Origin: Anaerolineae bacterium
GTDB lineage: Bacteria > Chloroflexota > Anaerolineae > Anaerolineales > Villigracilaceae
DNA length: 64,000 nucleotides
Direction of reading: 5' to 3'
Assembly: GCA_022013685.1 (NCBI GenBank)
Contig: JAKLPV010000054.1
Span: forward strand, 62,001-126,000
The notes under the pieces are model-generated. The model was given only the letters and a program-made list of their open reading frames with translations, searched no databases and was not told the origin of the DNA. Numbering within the stretch: the stretch's first letter is position 1; each line of letters starts with the position of its first letter. Both the position numbers and the translations under genes were made by a program. Below are positions 16,230 through 25,268 of this stretch, in pieces.

Positions 16230-17303
16230 ATGAAACGTGGCGGCATACTCCTGCTTGTAATTGTTTTCCTCATCCTGATTTTGAGTGTGGCGGCTTATTT
16301 TGTTCTAAGTGGCACCTTCACGCTTGGCGGCGGTGCCGCCGCTGAAACGCCTGCTCCAGAACTTTCAACGATTGTCGTGCTTGCCCAGCCGGTTGCGCGC
16401 GATGACTTGATCGTCGATGCGGCTCTGGAAGAAATCCCCTACCCGCCAGACAAAATCACGGCTTCCATGTTCCGCACAAAAGCGGAAGTTGCAGATATAT
16501 ATTATGCCAGGTATCCACTTGTGCAGGGTCAACCACTGACCCGTGAGTTGACCTCGGAGCGCCCCGGGGTTTTGCAAGAAGGTTCAGAAGTAGCAAAGAC
16601 CATACCGCCGGGTATGACCGCTATCAGCCTGCCGATTTCACGTTTGGGTGCCGTGGGTTTTGCCCTTCGAGATGGTGATCGTGTCAACGTTATTATCACC
16701 ACTTCATTTGTTGAACTGGATACATCGTTTCAAAGCCAGACGCCAAATTATACAGCCGGTGTAATCGGTACAGGTTTCTTGCCAGAGCAACTGCCTGTGC
16801 TTACCATGACAATTAGTTCCGGTGGCGAAGCTTCTGCTTATGGGCGCGCCGAGTTGGAACCAACTTTGAATCAAGCGGTTTATGTCATTCCTTCAGAATC
16901 CCAGCGTCCACGTTTGGTTTCTCAGATGATCTTGCAGAACATACAGGTTTTACACCTTGGGGCTTTTAATCTTACTGGTGACCAAACCGCTGTGGCTGGG
17001 TCTTCTACTGAAGATGCTGCTCCTGTTGAAGGTGAGGAGCCTCCTCCTCCTCCTGTTCCAGAAATCGTTACCCTGATCGTTTCTCCACAAGATGCTGTCA
17101 GCCTGACTTACCTCCTGTACAGTAAGGCCAATATAACCCTGGCTTTGCGCTCACCCGATGATCCGAATTTGATAGATACTGAGTCGGTTACCTTGCAGTA
17201 CCTGATTAGCCAATACAATGTTGCACTTCCGGCTAAATTACCCTTTGGTTTGAACCCACGTATTGACGTTGTTGGTGAATCGGCTGAAGAAGCGCAGCCA
17301 TAA
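16230..17303 (+). CDS. cpaB: Flp pilus assembly protein CpaB/RcpC
   Basis: The protein has 357 aa. One N-terminal membrane helix (5-27) is followed by a SAF-type domain: VVLAQPVARDDLIVDAALEEI (about 48-68), then the second SAF half PPGMTAISLPISRLGAVGFALRDGDRVNVI. The C-terminal part has a proline run (EGEEPPPPPVPE) and a beta domain. CpaB is a periplasmic or extracytoplasmic part of the Tad machine; in a monoderm-like envelope it may thread pilus fibres through the wall. It leads the cpaB-cpaE-cpaF-tadB-tadC operon. Confidence 0.88.
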   Translation: MKRGGILLLVIVFLILILSVAAYFVLSGTFTLGGGAAAETPAPELSTIVVLAQPVARDDLIVDAALEEIPYPPDKITASMFRTKAEVADIYYARYPLVQGQPLTRELTSERPGVLQEGSEVAKTIPPGMTAISLPISRLGAVGFALRDGDRVNVIITTSFVELDTSFQSQTPNYTAGVIGTGFLPEQLPVLTMTISSGGEASAYGRAELEPTLNQAVYVIPSESQRPRLVSQMILQNIQVLHLGAFNLTGDQTAVAGSSTEDAAPVEGEEPPPPPVPEIVTLIVSPQDAVSLTYLLYSKANITLALRSPDDPNLIDTESVTLQYLISQYNVALPAKLPFGLNPRIDVVGESAEEAQP

Positions 17304-17345
17304 TCGTTTTTGAAAATAAAAATCTTTTTTGTGGAGTTGCCATAA

Positions 17346-18554
17346 ATGGCTGATAAAGTTCGCGTCTTAATCGTCGATGATGTTTCTGAAACACGCGAAA
17401 ATGTTCGTAAGCTACTTCAGTTTGAAACAGACATAGAGGTGGTTGGTACAGCTCGTTCTGGCAAGGAAGCTGTTCAACTGACCTTTGACATCAAGCCAGA
17501 TGTAGTTTTGATGGACATTAACATGCCGGATATGGATGGCATTACGGCCACCGAAGCTATTCGCCAACGCGATCAGGTTGCCCAGATTGTGATTCTCTCC
17601 GTGCAGGGCGATCCCAATTATATGCGCCGTGCCATGCTGGCTGGCGCGCGGGATTTCCTGACCAAACCGCCAATGGCTGATGAATTGATTTCAGCCATTC
17701 GGCGCGCAGGGCAGATGGCTCATTCAACAAGGGCAAAAAATGTGCAGGTTGAAGCGTCTCCTGTTGCATCAGCCATTAACCCAAAGGCGTCTTTTTCGGG
17801 GTTGTCTGATGGGAAAGTGATCGTTGTTTACAGCCCCAAAGGTGGCGCAGGAACAACAACGCTGGCAGTTAATTTATCGGTAACTTTGCACAATGATGAA
17901 ACTCGCGTCATATTAATAGACGCCAAATTGCAATATGGCGATGTGGCAGTTTTTCTGAATGAGCAAGGCAAGAACACTATTCTCGACCTGACCTCGCGCG
18001 CCGATGAACTGGATGCTGAAGTGGTTGAAAGCGTTGTTATTAAACACGCTGCTTCTGGTATGCGTGTCCTGGCTGCGCCAGCTCGCCCGGAACAGGCCGA
18101 GCAGGTCAGTTCGGATCAGTTTGTAAAACTGGTTAAGTACTTACGGCAAAATTACGCCTACGTGGTTATTGATACTTCCAGCGCGCTCGAAGATGTTACC
18201 CTTGCGGCCTTGGATAATGCCGATATTGTTATACTTGTTGTTACGCAAGATATTCCCGCAATCAAGAACTGTCGCTTATTCCTGGACTTAATGGATACGA
18301 TTGGGACGCCACGCGAACGAATTTGTTTTGTGATGAACAAATACGACAAGCGTATCTCGATTACCCCGGAAAAAGTTGGCGATAACTTAAAACAACTGGT
18401 TGTTGGGGTTATTCCGCTTGACGAACGCGTGGTTATTCCATCTGTCAATCGTGGTGTACCGTTCATGATTGATAACAAATCCCAGCCTAGCTCAAAAGCT
18501 ATATTTTCTCTGGCCGAAGTCGTACGCAAGCAAATCGAGAAAACCGCTCAATAA
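17346..18554 (+). CDS. cpaE: CpaE/TadZ-like protein: receiver domain fused to ParA-type ATPase
   Basis: The protein has 402 aa. Residues 1-120 form a response-regulator receiver domain with all key residues: Asp11/Asp12, phospho-acceptor Asp57 in LMDINMPDMDG, Ser85 and Lys107. Residues 158-400 form a MinD/ParA-type ATPase with a deviant Walker A (PKGGAGTTT). TadZ-type proteins place the Tad secretion complex at a cell pole. Many proteobacterial homologues have a receiver domain without the phospho-Asp; here it is intact, so control by a histidine kinase is possible. No kinase gene is nearby. Confidence 0.88.
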   Translation: MADKVRVLIVDDVSETRENVRKLLQFETDIEVVGTARSGKEAVQLTFDIKPDVVLMDINMPDMDGITATEAIRQRDQVAQIVILSVQGDPNYMRRAMLAGARDFLTKPPMADELISAIRRAGQMAHSTRAKNVQVEASPVASAINPKASFSGLSDGKVIVVYSPKGGAGTTTLAVNLSVTLHNDETRVILIDAKLQYGDVAVFLNEQGKNTILDLTSRADELDAEVVESVVIKHAASGMRVLAAPARPEQAEQVSSDQFVKLVKYLRQNYAYVVIDTSSALEDVTLAALDNADIVILVVTQDIPAIKNCRLFLDLMDTIGTPRERICFVMNKYDKRISITPEKVGDNLKQLVVGVIPLDERVVIPSVNRGVPFMIDNKSQPSSKAIFSLAEVVRKQIEKTAQ

Positions 18555-18582
18555 CCCTTATTTGTAAATCTGGAGGTTGAAA

Positions 18583-19986
18583 ATGTCTTTGCTTAAACGT
18601 ATCGAACAGGGACAGGGGCGTTCCCCTGACTCTCAACAAAACCCATCTTCACCTTCTGGCGGCGGTTTGTCATCTGTGCAATCCAAGCGCATTAATGCGC
18701 CTTCCACGGCGCCTCAGGCTGGCACATACTTTGATCTAAAGACTCGCGTACAGAACAAATTGCTCTCTGAGCTTGATCCATCCACTGATATAAGCCGAAC
18801 GGATGAAGTCCGACGAACGATTATGGATTTGTTCGAGCAAATTCTGAACGAGGAGAATATCATTCTTTCCCGCCCAGAACGGCAACGCCTGTTCGAGCAA
18901 ATTTCGGCTGAAATACTTGGCTTTGGCCCACTTCAGCCATTGTTGGAAGATGATACGATCACAGAAATCATGGTCAATGGGCCGAAAAACATATACGTTG
19001 AACGAAAAGGTAAGCTTGTGCGTGTTCCGATTACTTTTGAAAGCAATGACCATGTTATGCGCGTTATTGATCGTATTGTTGCACCACTAGGACGCCGTAT
19101 CGACGAATCCAGCCCTTATGTGGATGCTCGCCTGCCAGATGGCTCACGTGTGAACGCTGTTATTCCTCCGATTTCGCTCGTCGGTCCAAGCCTGACTATT
19201 CGTAAATTTTCAAAAAACCCAATCACAGTGGAACAACTGATTCAATTCGGTACCGTAACACCTGAAGCAGTTGAGTTTTTGAAAGCTTGTGTTATTGGCC
19301 GCTTGAATATTGTCGTTTCAGGTGGCACTGGCTCTGGCAAGACCACCCTGCTCAATATCTTGTCTGGTTTTATTCCCAACGATGAGCGCATCCTGACGAT
19401 TGAGAATGCCGCTGAATTACAACTTCGCCAGGAACATGTGGTTACGCTCGAGTCGCGGCCGGCGAATATTGAAGGACGTGGCGAAGTTACCATCCGAGAC
19501 TTGGTGATTAACTCTCTGCGTATGCGCCCAGAGCGGATCATTGTTGGGGAATGCCGTGGCGCTGAAGCGCTTGATATGCTCCAGGCCATGAATACAGGCC
19601 ATGATGGTTCGATGACTACTGCCCATGCAAACACTCCGCGCGATACGCTTGCTCGTATGGAAACGATGACCCTCATGGCCGGGATGGATCTGCCGGTCCG
19701 TGCCATCCGGGAGCAAATAGCAGCAGCAGTAGATCTCATTGTTCAACAAGAGCGTATGCGCGATGGAACGCGCAAAATCACCAATATTACCGAAATAAAT
19801 GGTATGGAAGGTGATGTAATTACATTGACCGACATTTTCATTTTCGAGCAATCTGGCTATGAAAATGGCAGGGTGATGGGACGTTTGCGCCCAACCGGTT
19901 TACGCCCCAAGTTCATGGATAAAATCGAAGGTGCAGGTATTCATCTGCCATCAAGTGTGTTTGGAGTAGGTGGCAAGCGTTACTAA
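18583..19986 (+). CDS. cpaF: Tad secretion ATPase CpaF/TadA
   Basis: The protein has 467 aa. After a Pro/Ser-rich N-terminus comes the all-alpha region and the RecA-like motor: Walker A GGTGSGKTTLLN (about 246-257), Asp box around ILTIENAAELQL, Walker B with RIIVGECRGAEALDML, and the His box TTAHANTPRDTLARMETM. It powers assembly (and perhaps retraction) of Flp/Tad pili. ATG 18583 has GGAGG 6 nt upstream; a TTG two codons earlier is less likely. Confidence 0.95.
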   Translation: MSLLKRIEQGQGRSPDSQQNPSSPSGGGLSSVQSKRINAPSTAPQAGTYFDLKTRVQNKLLSELDPSTDISRTDEVRRTIMDLFEQILNEENIILSRPERQRLFEQISAEILGFGPLQPLLEDDTITEIMVNGPKNIYVERKGKLVRVPITFESNDHVMRVIDRIVAPLGRRIDESSPYVDARLPDGSRVNAVIPPISLVGPSLTIRKFSKNPITVEQLIQFGTVTPEAVEFLKACVIGRLNIVVSGGTGSGKTTLLNILSGFIPNDERILTIENAAELQLRQEHVVTLESRPANIEGRGEVTIRDLVINSLRMRPERIIVGECRGAEALDMLQAMNTGHDGSMTTAHANTPRDTLARMETMTLMAGMDLPVRAIREQIAAAVDLIVQQERMRDGTRKITNITEINGMEGDVITLTDIFIFEQSGYENGRVMGRLRPTGLRPKFMDKIEGAGIHLPSSVFGVGGKRY

Positions 19987-20031
19987 ACCTGCACATAAAT
20001 TCTTGTTTCGCAGTGGTTGAAGGAAGAAAGT

Positions 20032-21003
20032 ATGACTTTAGGAATAATCCTAATTGGGCTGATCGTTATTTTGATTTTGGTGGGCATTGGCGTTTATGTT
20101 TCGTCATCTAGCGAACGAAACATGATGGAAGAGCGCCTGGGTAAATACCTTGAACAAGGCCAACCAGCTCAATCTGGACGTGATGATAAATCATCCACAT
20201 TGCTGACGGAGTGGGTTAACCGACGTGTAGAAAAATCTTCATGGGGTGACAATCTTTCTCGCAGCCTGGCTCGCGCCGATTTGAAATTCAAGCCGGGAGA
20301 GTTTATTGCTTTCGTTGTGATTGTTGCTGTTACCCTGGGTGGTCTGGCCTGGTTTCTGGGAGGAACAGATCCGACTGCTAAGTTGGTTTCAGCCGTTATT
20401 GGTTTTGTCATGGGGGTCGCTCTGCCAATATTTTATGTTCGCTCTCAGCAAGGGCGTCGCCTGAGTAAATTCAACAATCAGCTTGGGGACATGCTAAACT
20501 TGATGGTTAATGGCTTGCGGGCTGGTTATTCCACTATGCAGGCGATGGAAGCCATCAGTAAGGAATTACCAGCGCCAATCAACGAAGAATTTCGCCGCGT
20601 CGTGCAGGAAATGCAATTGGGTATCTCAATGGACAAGGCTCTTGATAATCTGTTGCGACGTATCCCCAGCGAAGATCTTGATTTTGTTATCACGGCTATC
20701 GACGTTCAGCGCGAGGTGGGTGGTCCCTTGGCTGAAATCCTCGATACAATTGCTTTTACCATCCGCGAACGCGTGCGTATCAAGGGCGAAATCAGGGTTA
20801 TGACCTCACAGGTGAGAGCCTCTGGCAGCATTTTGTCAGGAATTCCCTTCGCCATTTTTATCTTAATTTGGTTCATTAATCAAGAATATATGATGGAGTT
20901 TTTCAATAACCCACTCTGTGGTGGTATTGCTATTGGCGTAGGAATCATTATGATTATTATTGGTTATGCTATCATGATGAAAATTGCTGATATCGAGGTT
21001 TAG
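20032..21003 (+). CDS. tadB: Tad pilus inner-membrane platform protein TadB
   Basis: The protein has 323 aa. Membrane helices are at about 2-22, 88-130 and 262-320. The T2SSF domain shows LGDMLNLMVNGLRAGYSTMQAMEAI and the second-half VITAIDVQREVGGPLAEILD. It pairs with TadC as the membrane platform on which CpaF acts. ATG 20032 follows GGAAGAAAG. tadC starts 1 nt after its stop. Confidence 0.9.
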   Translation: MTLGIILIGLIVILILVGIGVYVSSSSERNMMEERLGKYLEQGQPAQSGRDDKSSTLLTEWVNRRVEKSSWGDNLSRSLARADLKFKPGEFIAFVVIVAVTLGGLAWFLGGTDPTAKLVSAVIGFVMGVALPIFYVRSQQGRRLSKFNNQLGDMLNLMVNGLRAGYSTMQAMEAISKELPAPINEEFRRVVQEMQLGISMDKALDNLLRRIPSEDLDFVITAIDVQREVGGPLAEILDTIAFTIRERVRIKGEIRVMTSQVRASGSILSGIPFAIFILIWFINQEYMMEFFNNPLCGGIAIGVGIIMIIIGYAIMMKIADIEV

Positions 21004-21004
21004 C

Positions 21005-21955
21005 ATGGAAAATATTTCAACAATTCTATTGGTTTTGGTTGTGATTGTCATAATTGTTGCGGCAATTCTGATTTATGTCGGTTCGCGTGTTCCGCGTGAC
21101 GATCGGGATCCACTTGAGGCCCGATTGAGCGAGTTTACCCAGCGCGGTGAAGCTGTATCGCTCGAACAAATTGAAATGTCGCAAACTTTTCAGGATCGCA
21201 TTATTATTCCGTTGCTCCGGCAGTTTGGCGAAATGACCACCCGTTTCACGCCACAGAATGCCTTACAAGAGATTACACTCAAGTTGGAAAGATCGGGCCG
21301 GGCCGGATGGATTGATGCGCCAATGTTCCTTTCACTTCGTTTTGTGGCGGCGGGGGTGGCTGGTTCTGTAGCCTTCTTCATCTTTATGTTTTCTGCGGTT
21401 AAGCAGCCGTTCCCCACAGCCGTTCTCTATTCCATGATAGCCCTGGCAGTCGGCTTTTTCTTCCCACAACTCTGGCTTGATGAGCAAATAAAGAAGCGCC
21501 AAAAAGAAGTGCAAAAGGCAATGCCTGATGCTCTTGACCTGCTTACGATCTGCGTTGAGGCGGGGTTGGGCTTTGACTCGGCTATGTCAAACGTTGCAGA
21601 AAAATGGGATAATGAGCTTTCACTGGCTTTTGCGCGTGCGATTCGTGAAATCCAGCTTGGAAAAGTTCGCCGCGAGGCCTTACGCGATATGGCTGACCGT
21701 ATCGACTTGGGCGACCTTACCAGTTTTGTGGCTGCTGTTGTCCAGAGTGAGCAGTTAGGTGTTAGTATGTCCAAGATTTTGCGCATTCAAGCTGACCAGA
21801 TGCGCATGCGTCGCCGCCAGCTTGCTGAAGAGCTTGCACACCAGGCGCCAGTAAAGATGCTCCTGCCAATGGTTGGATTCATTTTCCCGTCAATTTTTAT
21901 TGTCCTGATGACCCCGGCAGTTTTGCGTATTATGAAGGTTGAGGTTTTCCAATAG
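21005..21955 (+). CDS. tadC: Tad pilus inner-membrane platform protein TadC
   Basis: The protein has 316 aa. It has one N-terminal helix (6-28), two central helices (about 102-165) and one C-terminal helix. The T2SSF domain has KAMPDALDLLTICVEAGLGFDSAMSNVAEKW in segments and FVAAVVQSEQLGVSMSKILR. Its N-terminus is very like TadB (both have VP/SS..R.PLE.RL-type openings), consistent with ancient duplication. No Flp pilin or prepilin peptidase lies within the window. Confidence 0.9.
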   Translation: MENISTILLVLVVIVIIVAAILIYVGSRVPRDDRDPLEARLSEFTQRGEAVSLEQIEMSQTFQDRIIIPLLRQFGEMTTRFTPQNALQEITLKLERSGRAGWIDAPMFLSLRFVAAGVAGSVAFFIFMFSAVKQPFPTAVLYSMIALAVGFFFPQLWLDEQIKKRQKEVQKAMPDALDLLTICVEAGLGFDSAMSNVAEKWDNELSLAFARAIREIQLGKVRREALRDMADRIDLGDLTSFVAAVVQSEQLGVSMSKILRIQADQMRMRRRQLAEELAHQAPVKMLLPMVGFIFPSIFIVLMTPAVLRIMKVEVFQ

Positions 21956-22000
21956 AGCGACTAGACTCTTGATGCTCACATAGTCACAAAGGAATTGAAT

Positions 22001-22729
22001 TTGAGACTCAAAAAGCCCTTCATGTATTGGCTTGAATATTCCTTTTGGAACGTGGTTGACCTTGTCTTTCCACCGACCTGTCCCGGCTGCCAAACCATCG
22101 GCGAACGTTGGTGTGAAAATTGCCAAAAAGCTGTTACCCAAATGCCTGCGCAAGTATGCCAGGTATGCGGTGAGCCTTCCCCTAAAACTCTCTGTAAACG
22201 TTGCGATGTCTCACGATCGGCTGTGGTTCACATTCGGTCGTGGGCTGTTTTTAAACAACCTGTCCGTAGCGCGCTTCACACGTTGAAATATAGACACAAT
22301 ATTGGGCTTGGACAGGTTCTCGCCGAATCTCTTGCGCCGGGTTTGAATGAATTTAACTGGCCGATACAGGCTATTGTTCCAATTCCGCTTAGCGAAGAAC
22401 GCCAGCGGGAGCGCGGATACAATCAGGTCAGCCTTATTGCGCGCCCGCTGGCCCAGCTTAGCCATATGGACTATTTGCCACGCGGATTGCGCCGTGCGCG
22501 CCATACGCGTTCCCAGGTCGGATTGACCCTTGAAGAACGCAAACAAAACCTGAAAAATGCCTTTTTGGCTGATCCGAAACTGGTGGCCGGAAAGAACATT
22601 TTGGTTATAGATGATGTTTGCACAACTGGCGCGACCCTGACCGAGGCCGCCTGCGCGCTTTCAGAAGCGGGCGCCAGATCAATTTATGCTTACACCGTTG
22701 CCAGGGCGATTTCACATAAAGATGCCTGA
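22001..22729 (+). CDS. comF: ComF-family phosphoribosyltransferase-like protein
   Basis: The protein has 242 aa from TTG 22001, which has AAAGGAA at correct spacing; TTG 21995 and ATG 22022 are alternatives. The N-terminal zinc finger is CPGC...CENC...CQVCGEP...CKRC (about 25-65). The PRTase domain ends with VIDDVCTTGATLTEAA, the PRPP loop. ComF proteins act in natural DNA uptake, passing single-stranded DNA to recombination factors. Placement right after the Tad genes may hint at a link of these pili to DNA uptake; this is inference. Confidence 0.88.
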   Translation: MRLKKPFMYWLEYSFWNVVDLVFPPTCPGCQTIGERWCENCQKAVTQMPAQVCQVCGEPSPKTLCKRCDVSRSAVVHIRSWAVFKQPVRSALHTLKYRHNIGLGQVLAESLAPGLNEFNWPIQAIVPIPLSEERQRERGYNQVSLIARPLAQLSHMDYLPRGLRRARHTRSQVGLTLEERKQNLKNAFLADPKLVAGKNILVIDDVCTTGATLTEAACALSEAGARSIYAYTVARAISHKDA

Positions 22730-22788
22730 GCGCCCTTTTATCTGCAACGCGTGAACAACCACCCCCACCTTTTCTCAAGGAGGCTGTC

Positions 22789-23361
22789 ATGACGCAAAAG
22801 ATAGAGATTGTTGGACGAGATTTTGAGGTAACAGAACGTATCACGGAATATGTGACCAAGAAAGTAAGCAAGCTTGACCGGCACTTGAGCATGATTGACG
22901 AAACCCGTATAGAATTGACCTATGTCAAATCGGCTCGCAGCGCCCTTGACCGATATGTAGCCCAAATGACTGTGCGCGGCAAAGGTTTTATCCTGCGCGC
23001 GGAGGAACGCGCTGATGATATTCGCGCTGCAATTGACACCACTCTCGAAAAACTTGACCGCCAGGTAAGCCGCTACAAAGGCAAACGTTTCAACAATCGC
23101 GGTGATGGAAAATCTGCTGCTGAAGTTGTAGATATTGAACCCGAAACCCTGGCTGAATTCGATCAGGAAGAAGCTCCGGTTATTGTCCGCCGCAAAGAAT
23201 TTGACCTGATTCCCATGGCTGAAGAAGAAGCTATTGAACAAATGAAATTGCTTGGCCATGATAATTTCTTCGTTTTTTACAACGCCAAAAGCGGGGCTGT
23301 GAATGTCCTTTATCGCCGCCGCGACGGCACCTATGGTTTAATTGAGCCGCGCGTCCGCTAA
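22789..23361 (+). CDS. hpf: Ribosome hibernation promoting factor, long form
   Basis: The protein has 190 aa, the long-HPF size. The N-terminal YfiA-like domain spans about 1-105 (EIVGRDFEVTERITEYVTKKVSKLDR). After an acidic linker the C-terminal dimerisation domain covers about 130-190 (VIVRRKEFDLIPMAEEEAIEQM and the YRRRDGTYGLIEP end). It joins two 70S ribosomes into inactive 100S dimers in starvation. AAGGAGG precedes the start; a strong terminator follows. Confidence 0.95.
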   Translation: MTQKIEIVGRDFEVTERITEYVTKKVSKLDRHLSMIDETRIELTYVKSARSALDRYVAQMTVRGKGFILRAEERADDIRAAIDTTLEKLDRQVSRYKGKRFNNRGDGKSAAEVVDIEPETLAEFDQEEAPVIVRRKEFDLIPMAEEEAIEQMKLLGHDNFFVFYNAKSGAVNVLYRRRDGTYGLIEPRVR

Positions 23362-23384
23362 ACCAATCGAAAACGAGTAAAATG

Positions 23385-23415
23385 GACTGGCTCCGCGCGG
23401 AGCCAGTCTTTTTTT
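23385..23415 (+). terminator. Intrinsic terminator of hpf
   Basis: GACTGGCTCCGC and GCGGAGCCAGTC form a perfect 24-nt palindromic stem followed by eight T. It ends 9 nt before the folE start codon, so folE translation signals lie directly behind it (TTGGAG). Confidence 0.9.
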
Positions 23416-23424
23416 GGAGTCCCC

Positions 23425-24057
23425 ATGGAAAATTTGGATTTTGACGATGCCCTGCTTGAACCCGGCTGGGAAGAAAAACTTGATTTCAAATCCATAGAGC
23501 AGGCTGTTCAAACCATGCTCATTGCTTTTGGCGAAGACCCGGCTCGCGAAGGCCTTGCCCGTACGCCGCAGCGTGTTGCCCGCATGTATGCCGAACTTCT
23601 GGCCGGATACCGCACTGATTCGCAGAGTGTTGTCAATGGCGCAATTTTCAACGTGCAATATGACGAAATGGTCATCGTCCGCGACATCGAATTTTACAGC
23701 CTTTGCGAACACCACATGCTGCCTTTCATCGGCCGCGCCCATGTTGCCTACATCCCCAATGGCAAAGTGCTCGGGCTTTCCAAAATTCCGCGCATCGTCG
23801 ACATGTATGCCCGGCGTTTGCAGGTTCAAGAGCGCATGACCCGCCAGATTGCCGATTTCTTGCGCGATCTGCTCAAACCTCAGGGCGTAGCCGTCGTTGT
23901 CGAAGCCATGCACTTGTGTTCGATGATGCGCGGAGTCAAAAAACACGATGCCCGCATGACCACATCTGCCATGCATGGCGCATTTCGCTCCAACCTCGCC
24001 ACCCGGCAGGAATTTCTCGACAACATCTCGCGTGGCGCATCCCAGCTCAGGATATAG
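23425..24057 (+). CDS. folE: GTP cyclohydrolase I (FolE)
   Basis: The protein has 210 aa. Zinc ligands are visible: Cys and His in [10 protein letters not shown], Cys in HLCSMMRGV. The segment [21 protein letters not shown] and the C-terminal TRQEFLDNI are family hallmarks. It makes 7,8-dihydroneopterin triphosphate, the first step of folate synthesis. It is convergent with folB (dihydroneopterin aldolase), two steps further in the pathway, across a shared terminator. As the hpf terminator ends 9 nt upstream, it needs a promoter in or before that hairpin, or readthrough. Confidence 0.95.
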   Translation: MENLDFDDALLEPGWEEKLDFKSIEQAVQTMLIAFGEDPAREGLARTPQRVARMYAELLAGYRTDSQSVVNGAIFNVQYDEMVIVRDIEFYSLCEHHMLPFIGRAHVAYIPNGKVLGLSKIPRIVDMYARRLQVQERMTRQIADFLRDLLKPQGVAVVVEAMHLCSMMRGVKKHDARMTTSAMHGAFRSNLATRQEFLDNISRGASQLRI

Positions 24058-24067
24058 AAAATTGAAA

Positions 24068-24095
24068 CCGCTGCCACGCTGGCAGCGGCTCTTTT
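24068..24095. terminator. Hairpin terminator between convergent folE and folB
   Basis: CCGCTGCCA and TGGCAGCGG form a 9-bp stem around CGC, followed on the plus strand by CTCTTTTT. The minus-strand side has a weaker T-rich flank, so it mainly serves folE. Confidence 0.8.
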
Positions 24096-24114
24096 TGTTG
24101 GGCGTTCCTCTCGC

Positions 24115-24468
24115 TCAAGCCTTTTCTCGTGAGATCTCGACTCCCACCGAGCCTGTATCTGCTATCGCCTGGGTCTTCTCCACGCGGATGGTCACTCCCC
24201 GCACCCCTGGCGTTTCCAGACATAATTGAGCCAAATCCTCTGCTAGGGCCTCCACCGTCATGCGGCGGACAGTTTGAGCGTGTTCCCTGATGCGATTTGC
24301 CACCTTTTCGTAATCCACACAATCGGCAATTTCATCTGTTTCTGCGGCCTTGCGGATATCGGTCAGCATGACTGCGTTGATCACGATCTCCTGTGGGGTG
24401 TCGCGTTCATGCTCATAAATTCCGATTATTCCTGAGACACGTAAATCTTTGATAAAAACCTTATCCAT
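24115..24468 (-). CDS. folB: Dihydroneopterin aldolase (FolB)
   Basis: The protein has 117 aa. The start DKVFIKDLRVSGIIGIYEHERDTPQEIVI matches FolB (split here across the conserved IGIYEHER loop), the middle has CVDYEKVANRI, and VRGVTIRVEKTQAI near the end carries the catalytic Lys. It splits dihydroneopterin to hydroxymethyl-dihydropterin and glycolaldehyde in folate synthesis. It may share a transcript with the TlpA-lgt pair upstream (38-nt gap). Confidence 0.92.
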   Translation of the reverse strand: MDKVFIKDLRVSGIIGIYEHERDTPQEIVINAVMLTDIRKAAETDEIADCVDYEKVANRIREHAQTVRRMTVEALAEDLAQLCLETPGVRGVTIRVEKTQAIADTGSVGVEISREKA

Positions 24469-24506
24469 GTCGTGTAGCCGCCTTTCGGTTTATCTTTTTG
24501 TCCGTT

Positions 24507-25268
24507 TCAAAGTCCGTTCACCGCATCCGCTTGTTCATTTTCTTCCGTTGACGCCACCCGTTTCATGCCCCACAGCGCCCCTGCCATCACAAGCCAGGCC
24601 AGCGCCTGCCTGGCACGGATCCCGCCGGGCAGCAGCGTTGAATCGCCGCGAAAACCTTCCACGAACAGTTGCGCGCCCGCTGCCAGGGCCAGAAAAAGCA
24701 GAAATAACGAACCGTCTTTGAGCGGATTGTTTTTCACTTTCCAGCCAAGAAAAAGCAGGATGGTCAGCGCCAACCCGATCTCATAAACCTGGGTGGGGTG
24801 GCGAGTGGCTCCCCACAACTCGATGCCCCACGGCACAGATGTTTCCATCCCGAATGCGGCCCCTGAGGCCAGCCGGGAGAGGCCGACCCCGATTGTCATT
24901 ACTGCAAACAACGGCGTTAGCGCGTCCAGTGTTGGCCAGAGCTTCAGCCTGGCTCGCCGCCCGTAAACAAGCGCCGCAATCAGCGCGGATGCGAATCCGC
25001 CAAAAGGGTCGAGCGAACCTGTTTCACGCGAAAACAGGCTCAGGGGAGTCTGAGCGAAGGCGGAAAAATTCTGCAGGGCAAAAAACAACCTCGCCCCGGC
25101 AATCCCGCTCAAGAGTGTGATAAAGGTCAGGTTATACAGCGCATCCGCATTTAGAGCGCGTTTTCGTGCGAATTTCTCGGTTAAAGAAAGCCCCAGCCAC
25201 AGGCTTAGCAGTAATGACAGGGCTGGAACAGGCAGCGCCAGCGGCCCAATTTGCAAGGTTGGGAACAT
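24507..25268 (-). CDS. lgt: Prolipoprotein diacylglyceryl transferase-like protein (Lgt)
   Basis: The protein has 253 aa with about seven membrane helices. Lgt marks: GARLFFAL early, ATRHPTQVYE (about 165-174), and LFVEGFRGD (about 209-217). It would transfer diacylglycerol to the lipobox Cys, fitting the many lipoproteins in this window. The usual signature G-R-x-x-N-F-x-N-x-E is much altered (LSRLASGAAFGMETSVP), so it may be a divergent paralogue. The start overlaps the TlpA stop by one base (TAATG), showing translational coupling. Confidence 0.82.
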   Translation of the reverse strand: MFPTLQIGPLALPVPALSLLLSLWLGLSLTEKFARKRALNADALYNLTFITLLSGIAGARLFFALQNFSAFAQTPLSLFSRETGSLDPFGGFASALIAALVYGRRARLKLWPTLDALTPLFAVMTIGVGLSRLASGAAFGMETSVPWGIELWGATRHPTQVYEIGLALTILLFLGWKVKNNPLKDGSLFLLFLALAAGAQLFVEGFRGDSTLLPGGIRARQALAWLVMAGALWGMKRVASTEENEQADAVNGL

